From contig JBFMHF010000007.1 of the NCBI GenBank assembly GCA_040752975.1, forward strand, positions 41,236 through 105,235: a stretch of 64,000 bases of DNA, in the 5' to 3' direction. The stretch is from JADLDB01 sp040752975 (GTDB lineage Bacteria > Myxococcota > Myxococcia > Myxococcales > Myxococcaceae). Below are positions 53,949 through 61,585 of the stretch, in pieces. Numbering within the stretch: position 1 is the first letter of the stretch; each line of letters starts with the position of its first letter. The notes beneath the pieces were generated by a model, which was not told where the DNA came from, made no database searches, and was given only the letters and a program-made list of their open reading frames with translations. Both the position numbers and the translations under genes were made by a program.

Positions 53949-54041
53949 GTCGGAGAAGGGGGTGCAGCGAGGTCCACGGGCGAGTCCGTCGGTGCTATGG
54001 ACGAGGCTTGGGAGTCGTGGCCGCTCCTCGGGAGGACTCGA

Positions 54042-55895
54042 ATGCGCCGAGCCATCTTCGCAGCCTCCGTCGGGCTTGCGCTGTGGGCCTGTCCACAGGC
54101 GCCACAGGGGAAGGGGCTTCCGCCCGAGACGTTCTGTCCCGGTCGAGACGGCTGCGCGAGGGGCCTCGGCGGTGGGCTGAAGGCCGGCCTCGCCGCAGTC
54201 AGCATCGCCCCGGCGGGCTGGGAGCGGCCCCGCCCCGACTACCTCGAGCGGGCCGGAGACTGCCCGGAAGGCTCTCCGCTCGGCGCCGACGGCCAGCCCC
54301 GGTGTGGCTCGCTGGTGCCGGAGGCCTTCCGCGACTGCGGACACGACGCGCGCTGCCCGGGAGGCGCCGGCTACGTGGCGCCCGACGCCGATGGCTCCGA
54401 AGGCGACGGGCGGCCCGACTGGTTTCTCGACTGCGGGAGAGACAGGCGCTGCCCGTCAGAGCCGGGGTACGCGGGGCCGGACGCCGACGGCAGCGAGGGC
54501 GACGGCGTCTTTCAGGGCTTCACCCTGGCCGGCTTCGGAAACAACACGGTGATGGACGGGGTGCACGACCCGCCCCAGGCGCGTGCGGTGGCCCTGGAGA
54601 ACGGGGACGTGGCGGTGGCGTTGGTGTCGGTGGACGCGGTGGGCCTCTTCCGGGACGACGTGGAGCGCATTCGCCGGCGCGCCGCCCAGCTGATGCCGGA
54701 AGGGGGCCTCGACTACATCCTCGTCAGCGCCACGCACACCCACGAGGCGCCGGACACCATGGGCCAGTGGGGCCTGCGCGAGGTGCTGGTGCCCAGGCGG
54801 GGTGTGGACGACACGTGGATGACGGAAGTCGTCGTCGAGGGCGCCGCCCGCGCTGCGGTGGATGCGTACCGTTCCCGGCGGGCCGCGCGGCTCTTCGCGA
54901 CCCAGGTGCGCCTCGGCGACGTGGTGAGGGAAGTGCTGTTCGACCAGCGCGACCCCTTCGTCCACGACGACGCGGTGACGGTGCTCAAGCTGGTGGAGAA
55001 GGAGGGGGGCGCCGTCCTGGGCTCCGTCGTTTCCTGGGGCAACCACCCGGAGACGCTCGCCGACACCAACAACCTCGCCTCCGCCGACTTCGCCTGGGCG
55101 CTGCGGGAGGCGATGGAACGGGGCGTGTACGACGCCTCGGGCCGGCTGCTCGCGGCCGGCCTGGGAGGCACCGCCGTCTACCTGCAGGGCAGCGTGGGGG
55201 GGATGCAGTCGTCGCTGCACGCCAGCCCCACCGACGTCTCCGGCCAGCCGACGCGCGCGCGCAGCTTCGCCAAGGCCCGGGCCGTGGGCGAGAAGGTGGC
55301 GCTGGTGGCGCTCTCCGGGGCCGCGCAGGCCCCTGAGCTGGTCGACCCCCCGCTGGCCTTCGGCGCGCAGACGGTGAAGCTCCGCGTGGAGAACGAGGCC
55401 TTCCAGCTCGCCTTCGCCACCTTCCGGCTCATCAAGCGGCGCCTCTACGACTTCGACCCGGAAAAACCCATCAGCGAGACGAACTACCCCCTCATCCTGA
55501 CGGAGGTGGCCAAGGTGCAGGTGGGCGGGCTGCGCCTGGTCGCCGTGCCCGGAGAGCTCCTGCCGGAGCTTGCCGTGGGCTACGACGCCGCCTGGGCCTT
55601 CGGCTTCCCGCAGGTGAAGCCCACCAACCCCAACCCGCCCAACCTCGCCGCGGCGCCGGCAGGCCCCTACCTCAAGGACCTGCTGGGCGGGGAGCTCAAC
55701 TGCGTCGTGGGGCTGGCGAATGACGAGCTGGGCTACCTCATCCCTCCCTACGACTACGTGCTGCACCCGGAACGCCCCTACTTCGAGGAGGCGCCCGGCG
55801 ACCACTACGAGGAGACGAACTCCCTCGGGCCGTCCGCCACGCCTGCCCTGTGGGAGGCCTGGAAGGCGCTTCTGTCCTGGGAGCCCGTGCCATGA
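54042..55895 (+). CDS. Neutral-ceramidase-like lipoprotein A
   Basis: This 617-residue lipoprotein (signal RRAIFAASVGLALWAC, Cys17) has a neutral/alkaline ceramidase-type fold. AAVSIAP starts the domain, SATHTHEAP (near residue 230) supplies zinc ligands, and SWGNHPETL follows. The usual GDVSPN nucleophile segment is replaced by GSVGGMQSS, so catalysis may differ. Residues about 90-160 hold two copies of a Cys-Asp-rich insert (GYxxPDADGSEGDG), probably calcium-binding. GGGAGG seven bases upstream supports ATG 54042. The stop overlaps the next gene's ATG. It may hydrolyse ceramides or other N-acyl amides at the outer surface. Confidence 0.85.
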   Translation: MRRAIFAASVGLALWACPQAPQGKGLPPETFCPGRDGCARGLGGGLKAGLAAVSIAPAGWERPRPDYLERAGDCPEGSPLGADGQPRCGSLVPEAFRDCGHDARCPGGAGYVAPDADGSEGDGRPDWFLDCGRDRRCPSEPGYAGPDADGSEGDGVFQGFTLAGFGNNTVMDGVHDPPQARAVALENGDVAVALVSVDAVGLFRDDVERIRRRAAQLMPEGGLDYILVSATHTHEAPDTMGQWGLREVLVPRRGVDDTWMTEVVVEGAARAAVDAYRSRRAARLFATQVRLGDVVREVLFDQRDPFVHDDAVTVLKLVEKEGGAVLGSVVSWGNHPETLADTNNLASADFAWALREAMERGVYDASGRLLAAGLGGTAVYLQGSVGGMQSSLHASPTDVSGQPTRARSFAKARAVGEKVALVALSGAAQAPELVDPPLAFGAQTVKLRVENEAFQLAFATFRLIKRRLYDFDPEKPISETNYPLILTEVAKVQVGGLRLVAVPGELLPELAVGYDAAWAFGFPQVKPTNPNPPNLAAAPAGPYLKDLLGGELNCVVGLANDELGYLIPPYDYVLHPERPYFEEAPGDHYEETNSLGPSATPALWEAWKALLSWEPVP

Positions 55896-58150
55896 GGTGC
55901 ACGCTCCTCGTCACGCTGGCCGTGGCGCTGGGGGCCTGCCAGGCGGACGTCCACCCGCCCCAGGCGGGGCCGCTGAAGGCCGGCGTGGCCACGGTGCCCC
56001 TCGATGCGCCAGTGGGGACGCCGACGGGCGGCTACTCGAGGACGGCGCGCGCGGGGGACCCGAAGTCTCCCTGGGCCGACACGCACCCGGCCACCGTCGG
56101 GGTGCAGACGCTGCCCACGGCGCGCGCGGTGGCGCTGGCCGACGGTGTGACGACGGCGGTGGTGGTGCGGGTGGACCTCTGCCTCACCACGGCCACGCTG
56201 CGCTGGCGGGCCCAGGAGGCGCTGGCGGCGCTGGGCCACGACGTCCCGTTGCTGGTGAGCGCCACCCACACGCACTCCGGCCCCGCGCGCTACTTTCACC
56301 CCGCGCCGGTGGAGGGTTCCGGCGGCTTCGACCCGACGAAGGCCGCCATGGACGGTTTCGACGCCGAGGTGGAGGCGCGCCTGGCGCAGAGCATCGCCCA
56401 GGCGGCCGCGCAGGCCCTCGCCGGCCTCACGCCCGCGTCCATGGGCGTGGCCACCGTGGAGGCAGGAGAGTTGAACCGAGACCGCCGGTGCCAGAATGAC
56501 GACCTCTACGGACCGGGCTTTCGGGACACCACGCTGACGGTGGTGCGCCTCGACGCGGTGGACGAGACGGGGGCGCCGCAGCGCCCGCTGACGGGCCTCG
56601 TGCACTTCGCGTTGCACGGCACGGTGCTGGACGAAGACAACCTGCTCTTCTCGACGGACGCGCCAGGGGCCATCGAGCTCTTCTCCTCGGACGCGGTGGG
56701 TGTCCCGCTGCTCTTCCTGCAGGGCGCCGCGGGCGACGTGTCGCCCGACACCGGCGGTCGCCACGCGGACTTTCAGGGCGCCGAGCGCATCGGTCGCCTC
56801 GCCGCGCGGAAGGTGCAGGAGGCCTGGGCGCGGGCTGCTCCCCCGGCGGCGCCGGCGCAGGCCACCCTCCGGCGCTTCGAGCTGCCCGTCGACCCTTCGC
56901 GCGAGGCCATCGGCTACGCGCGGGGTGAGTTCGCCGAAAACGGCGCGGTGGGCTGCGGCCTGGGCGCCCACCAGTGCCCCGCGGTGGAGGTGGCGCCGTC
57001 CTCGCTGGTGTGCCTGCCTCTCAAGCGGCGACCCTTCCGCGAGACGACGGTGCAGGCGCTGCAACTCGAGGGCGTCCTCATCGGCAGCCTGCCCGGCGAG
57101 CCCACCGCGGCCCTGGGCGAGCGCGTGAAGGAAGCCGGGGCGCAGCTGCCCGGCGTGACGCACGTCCTCACCGCCGGCTATGCGCAAGACCACTTCGGCT
57201 ACCTCCTCGAGGAGAAGGACTACCTGCGCCTGGGGTACGAGCCGTACGTCTCCCCGCTGGGGTGGAAGTTCGGCGCCTTCATCGCCGGGCAGCTGGGCCA
57301 GGCCTTCGCCGCCCTGGGGGCTCCGGCCCCGCTGCCGACGCGTCCCGTGACGGAAGCCTTCGTGGCCCGGGTGGTGTCGGGAGGCGCCGTCCCCGCGCAA
57401 GTCGCCCCGCCATCCGATGTGCGGCGGCTGGAAGCGGCGGCCTTCGTCTTCGAGGGGGGAGATCCGTCGCTGGGCACGCCGCGGGTGCGGCTCGAGAAGC
57501 AGGAGCCCGGCGGCGACTTCGCGCCGGTGCGTGCCAGCCCCGTCCGGCTGGTGGAAGGCGGGCCCGACATCGTCCTCTTCCTCGAGCCCTCGCCCTCGTA
57601 CGAGGAGGCGCCGGTGTCGGAACGCCGCGCCCACCGCTGGCGCGCCGTGTGGGAGACGTTGGCGGACACGCCGACGGGCCGGTACCGGCTGGTGGCCGAG
57701 GGCCGGGCGCTGACGGGGAATGGCCTCGAGGCCTACGTCGTGCGCAGCGACGAATTCTCGGTGGCCCCGGCGCAGTCCCTGGGGCAGCGGGCCTCCGCCC
57801 GGCTGTCCGCGACGGGAGTGCTGTCCGCCACCTTCCGCTTCCCGCCCAACCCCTCGGAGAAGGACGCGCGGGGCGTGGTGGTGCGTCACTTCCGGCTGAG
57901 GGATGAAGACGCCAGCGCCCAGGAGGGGGCGCCCGGCCGGGGCGGTGCGGCGAGCGGCACCTTGACGAGTCCCGACGCGACGAGGCTTTCGGTGACGCTC
58001 GCGTGGGACGTCACCCAGGGCGCCTATGTGGTTTCCGGGATTCCCGTGGCGTCCGGCACGTACACGTTGGAGGTGCCGCCTGGAGCGCTGGTGGATGGCG
58101 CGGGCAACACCAACGGTGCGCCCCTCTCCGTCACCGCCACCCGGCCCTGA
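55892..58150 (+). CDS. Neutral-ceramidase-like lipoprotein B
   Basis: This 752-residue lipoprotein (LLVTLAVALGAC, Cys16) is a second neutral-ceramidase-like enzyme, coupled to the first by ATGA. It has LLVSATHTHSGPARYF (zinc site, near residue 130), FALHGTVLDEDN (about 252) and QGAAGDVSPDTGG (about 276-288) with the nucleophile Ser of the GDVSP motif, thus the more canonical of the two. Residues about 500-752 are beta domains that may bind the substrate surface. The two paralogues in tandem, one with and one without the Ser motif, suggest division of labour or a heteromer. Confidence 0.88.
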   Translation: MRCTLLVTLAVALGACQADVHPPQAGPLKAGVATVPLDAPVGTPTGGYSRTARAGDPKSPWADTHPATVGVQTLPTARAVALADGVTTAVVVRVDLCLTTATLRWRAQEALAALGHDVPLLVSATHTHSGPARYFHPAPVEGSGGFDPTKAAMDGFDAEVEARLAQSIAQAAAQALAGLTPASMGVATVEAGELNRDRRCQNDDLYGPGFRDTTLTVVRLDAVDETGAPQRPLTGLVHFALHGTVLDEDNLLFSTDAPGAIELFSSDAVGVPLLFLQGAAGDVSPDTGGRHADFQGAERIGRLAARKVQEAWARAAPPAAPAQATLRRFELPVDPSREAIGYARGEFAENGAVGCGLGAHQCPAVEVAPSSLVCLPLKRRPFRETTVQALQLEGVLIGSLPGEPTAALGERVKEAGAQLPGVTHVLTAGYAQDHFGYLLEEKDYLRLGYEPYVSPLGWKFGAFIAGQLGQAFAALGAPAPLPTRPVTEAFVARVVSGGAVPAQVAPPSDVRRLEAAAFVFEGGDPSLGTPRVRLEKQEPGGDFAPVRASPVRLVEGGPDIVLFLEPSPSYEEAPVSERRAHRWRAVWETLADTPTGRYRLVAEGRALTGNGLEAYVVRSDEFSVAPAQSLGQRASARLSATGVLSATFRFPPNPSEKDARGVVVRHFRLRDEDASAQEGAPGRGGAASGTLTSPDATRLSVTLAWDVTQGAYVVSGIPVASGTYTLEVPPGALVDGAGNTNGAPLSVTATRP

Positions 58151-58262
58151 AGTCGCCACGCCCCGGCCGCCATTCCGTGCCCGATGGAAGGAATGCGGGA
58201 GAGCTGTGCGTGGGCGCGGAGGCGCTTTGCGTCTGCCAGCCGCCAGCGGCTATGAGCCGGCC

Positions 58263-60680
58263 ATGGTGCGTTTCGTCTTCGTCGCCGCGGCAGCGGCCTT
58301 CCTCGCGGCCTGCGGGGCCAGCAAGCCTTCCTTCGGCGGCTTCACCCTCATCGGGCACGAGCTCTCCCTCAGCATCCAGTCCGGAGAGACGACGCTGCTG
58401 GCCACCAGCGAAGGAGACGGCCTCAAGGCGCCGGTGTCCGTGGCCATCGCGAAGGCCCGGTACGAGATGCAGTACGGCAGTTGGCGCATCACCGATGGCG
58501 CGAAGGAGCCCGCGACGGGCCGGCGTTTCCTGTGGGACCTGCAGCTCCCCGAGCGCGCCGAGGGCCACTGGGTGGACGGCACCGGCCAGGTCCTCGTCAA
58601 CCTGAGCGTCAGCAGCCCGGGGCAGGGCGCGTTGGCGATGAACTTCCGCGCCGCGGACCCGACGGTGAATCGCCTGTCGGTGTCCTTCACGTGCGCCGAG
58701 GACGACCACTTCCTCGGCTTCGGCGCGCAGGCCGACGGCGTCGACCACCGGGGCCACACCATCCCCATCTGGACCAGCGAGCCGGGCATCGGGAAGCAGA
58801 TGGAGAACGACGACCCGCCGGAGTTGTGGATGCTCGTCGGCGCGCGCCACGCGTCCAGCTACGGCCTACCCACCTGGCTGTCGAACCGCGGCTACGTGGG
58901 CGTCGTGCAGTCGGACCGCCGCAGCGTCTTCCAGCTCTGCAGCACCGAGGAGAACGTCTTCCGCATCGAGGTGTGGGGCAACGAATTCACCCTTTGGCTG
59001 TTCCGCGGCCAGACGCCTGCGGGCTCACTCTCCGCCGCCACCGCGCACGTGCTGGGCCGTCCGCCGCGGCCACCGCCCATCGCCTTCGCGCCGTGGAATG
59101 ACGCCATCTTCGGCCCGGCGCAGGTGCGGGCGCTTGCCGCGCTGCTGCGCGACAACGACATCCCTTCCTCCGTCATCTGGACCGAGGACTTCCGGGGCGG
59201 CGTCGACGAGGCCAGCGGCTACCGCCTCGTGGAGGACTGGGACCTCGACCGCACCCTCTACCCCGACGCCGAGGCGCTGGCGGCGGAGCTCGCGGCGCAG
59301 GGCTTCGCGTGGCACGCCTACTTCAACACCTTCCTCGTCGAGGGAAACCCCGTCTTCGACGCCGCGGCCGCAGGCAACCACTTCGTCAAGGACGGCGCCG
59401 GGCAGCCGTACCTCTTCAGCGGCGTCACCTTCAAGCCGACGGGGCTGGCCGACCTCTCGCGCGCGGAGACGCGGGAGTTCGTGAAGTCGTACCTGCGGGC
59501 GGCCCTCGACGTCGGCTTCACGGGGTGGATGGCGGACTTCGGCGAGTGGCTGCCGCACGACGCGGTGCTGGCCTCGGGAGAGAACCCGCTGGAGGCGCAC
59601 AACCGCTACGCCCACGAGTGGGTGAAGCTGAACCACGAGGTGCTGGAGGAGCGGAAGGCCGACGGCGTGCAGCGCCTCTTCTTCGCGCGCGCCGGGTGGC
59701 TGGGCAGCAACGCGGTGACGCCGGTGGTGTGGGCAGGAGACCAGCGCACCAGCTTCCAGAAGGACGACGGGCTTCCCACCGTCATCCCGCTGGGCCTCAA
59801 CCTGGGCCTCGCGGGCGTCTCCACCTTCGGGCACGACATCGCCGGCTACCAGTCGGCCACCAACCCGCCGTCGACGAAGGAGCTCTTCTTCCGCTGGGCG
59901 TCGTTGGGCGCGCTGTCGCCGGTGATGCGCACCCACCACGGCCTCGACGCGCGGAAGAACTGGCGGCTGGACTCCGACGCCGAGACGCTGGCCCACTACA
60001 AGCGCTGGGCGAAGCTGCACCTGCAGCTCTTCCCGTACCTCGACGCGCACTCGGCGGAGGCGGAGGTGTCGGGCGTGCCCATCATGCGCGCCCTGCCCCT
60101 CATGTTCCCCAACGACGTCGCCGGGTGGACCACCAGCGACGAGTACCTGCTGGGCGGCGCGCTGCTGGTGGCCCCGGTGGTGGACGAGGGCGCCACCAGC
60201 CGCGTGGTGCACCTCCCGCCGGGGGACTGGGTGTCGTGGGACGGCGCGCAGCGGCTGGCGGGGCCCGGCGACGTGATGGTGGCGGCCCCACTCACCGAGG
60301 CGCCGCTCTTCGCGCGCGCCGGCGCGGTGGTTCCGCTGTTGCCCGAGCGCGTGGACACGCTCTTGCCCGCGGCGATGCCCACCATCGACTACGACAACGT
60401 GAAGCTGGAGCGCCGGCTGCGCCTCTTCACGGGAGGCTCCAGCAGCTTCATGGAGCGCGACGGCACGCTGTACCTCTTCGAGGCCGGGAGCCAGGTCGGG
60501 TTCTCCGAGGGCGCGACGAAGCTGGGGGACTGCGCGTCGGCCACGGAGCGCGGCTGCGTGGACCGCTCGGGCGCGCACCCGGTGGTGCGGCTCAAGGGGC
60601 AGGGGCCCCTGGAGGTGCCCGGCGGCGCCCTCACCATCGACGGGCGCATCCCCCGCACCTACGACGTCGAGGTGCTGTGA
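58263..60680 (+). CDS. GH31 glycoside hydrolase lipoprotein, sulfoquinovosidase-like
   Basis: This 805-residue lipoprotein (VRFVFVAAAAAFLAAC, Cys17) has the complete GH31 architecture: N-terminal beta-sandwich (about 30-270), barrel (about 280-610) and C-terminal beta domains. WMADFGEWLP holds nucleophile Asp425 and WAGDQRTSF the acid/base Asp493. The spacing and wording (MADFGE, MRAG-like FARAGWLGS, WAGDQ, GHDIAGY, MRTHHG) resemble E. coli YihQ sulfoquinovosidase more than ordinary alpha-glucosidases. However, the Arg-x-x-Trp sulfonate motif known from YihQ appears only partly kept (YRLVEDW), so I would not claim sulfoquinovose as substrate. It follows two ceramidase-like genes by 112 bases, so glycosphingolipid degradation is conceivable. 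Confidence 0.88.
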   Translation: MVRFVFVAAAAAFLAACGASKPSFGGFTLIGHELSLSIQSGETTLLATSEGDGLKAPVSVAIAKARYEMQYGSWRITDGAKEPATGRRFLWDLQLPERAEGHWVDGTGQVLVNLSVSSPGQGALAMNFRAADPTVNRLSVSFTCAEDDHFLGFGAQADGVDHRGHTIPIWTSEPGIGKQMENDDPPELWMLVGARHASSYGLPTWLSNRGYVGVVQSDRRSVFQLCSTEENVFRIEVWGNEFTLWLFRGQTPAGSLSAATAHVLGRPPRPPPIAFAPWNDAIFGPAQVRALAALLRDNDIPSSVIWTEDFRGGVDEASGYRLVEDWDLDRTLYPDAEALAAELAAQGFAWHAYFNTFLVEGNPVFDAAAAGNHFVKDGAGQPYLFSGVTFKPTGLADLSRAETREFVKSYLRAALDVGFTGWMADFGEWLPHDAVLASGENPLEAHNRYAHEWVKLNHEVLEERKADGVQRLFFARAGWLGSNAVTPVVWAGDQRTSFQKDDGLPTVIPLGLNLGLAGVSTFGHDIAGYQSATNPPSTKELFFRWASLGALSPVMRTHHGLDARKNWRLDSDAETLAHYKRWAKLHLQLFPYLDAHSAEAEVSGVPIMRALPLMFPNDVAGWTTSDEYLLGGALLVAPVVDEGATSRVVHLPPGDWVSWDGAQRLAGPGDVMVAAPLTEAPLFARAGAVVPLLPERVDTLLPAAMPTIDYDNVKLERRLRLFTGGSSSFMERDGTLYLFEAGSQVGFSEGATKLGDCASATERGCVDRSGAHPVVRLKGQGPLEVPGGALTIDGRIPRTYDVEVL

Positions 60681-60784
60681 CGATTCTGGCGGGGTGGGGC
60701 GGCGCCGACGTCAGCGCGGCGGTCCCCGACGACGACATCGAAGTGCTGTGACGGCCGGCCCGCGGGGGTAGAATTCCGCGGCCC

Positions 60785-61585
60785 ATGCTCGCTCTCCTCG
60801 CGTTGTTCCTCGCCGCGGCGCCCGATGCGAACGCGCCGCGCATGGTGGTGCTCGACCTGCAGCGCGTGGGAGGCGCCACCGAAGCGGAGGCGGCGCTCCT
60901 CAACGACGCGGTGGTGGAGTGGGTGTCGAAGGCCGGCGTGTTTCAAGTCGTCTCGCAGGCGGACATCCGCACGCTGTTGGGCGTGGAGCGCCAGAAGCAG
61001 CTGATGGGCTGCGGCGAGGACTCGGCCTCGTGCATCGCGGAGTTGTCCGGCGCGCTCGACGCCCGCTACGTGCTGTCGGGGCAGGTGAACAAGCTGGGCA
61101 GCACCGTGCAGTTGACGCTGCAGACGCTGGACTCGCAGAAGGGCCAGCCGGTGGGGCGGAGCCTCAAGACGGCGAAGTCGGCCGAGGAGCTGCGCGCCCT
61201 CATCCCCTGGGCGGTTGCCGAGGCCACCGGCACGCCGCCGCCGAAGCCTCCGTCGCGCACCTGGCCGACGGTGATGATGGTGACTGGCGGCGTCTCGTTG
61301 CTGGGGGGAGGCGTCATCGGCTTCGTGGCCCTCACCCGTGAAGCGTCGGTGGCGCGCGAGCTGGACAGCGCCACTCCGGGGAAGTTGAGCACCGCCGAGT
61401 TCTACGCCGCCGAGGCGCGGGAGGTGCGCGAGCGCAAGACGCTGGCGCTGGTGCTGATGACGGCAGGTGCGGGCCTGTTGGCGGGAGGCATCGCCTGGTG
61501 GTTCAGCCTGCCCGACGTCACCTCGGGGCGGGTGGCGTTGGTGCCGACGGGGCCGGGCCTCGCGCTGGTGGGGGAGTGGTGGTGA
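60785..61585 (+). CDS. TolB/CsgG-like periplasmic protein with C-terminal TM helices
   Basis: The 266-residue protein has a short signal peptide (ALLALFLAAAPDANA). Residues about 18-140 have a TolB-N/CsgG-like alpha/beta fold (MVVLDLQRVGG, FQVVSQADIRTLLG, ARYVLSGQVNKLGSTVQLTLQTLD) with a conserved-looking Cys pair (MGCGEDSASC). About 155-235 hold two membrane helices around VMMVTGGVSLLGGGVIGFVA. Such proteins occur widely in myxobacteria and often precede large lipoproteins. The stop overlaps the next start as GTGA. Confidence 0.75.
   Translation: MLALLALFLAAAPDANAPRMVVLDLQRVGGATEAEAALLNDAVVEWVSKAGVFQVVSQADIRTLLGVERQKQLMGCGEDSASCIAELSGALDARYVLSGQVNKLGSTVQLTLQTLDSQKGQPVGRSLKTAKSAEELRALIPWAVAEATGTPPPKPPSRTWPTVMMVTGGVSLLGGGVIGFVALTREASVARELDSATPGKLSTAEFYAAEAREVRERKTLALVLMTAGAGLLAGGIAWWFSLPDVTSGRVALVPTGPGLALVGEWW

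Noticed and set aside
53208..54344. Minus-strand frame of 378 codons across the SurA-like and ceramidase starts
   Set aside because: Opposite or out of frame to both supported genes, no start with ribosome-binding site.
60660..60751. Repeat of the GH31 3' end (GACxTCGAxGTGCTGTGACG twice)
   Set aside because: A short imperfect duplication around the stop codon; too small to interpret and of no clear effect.
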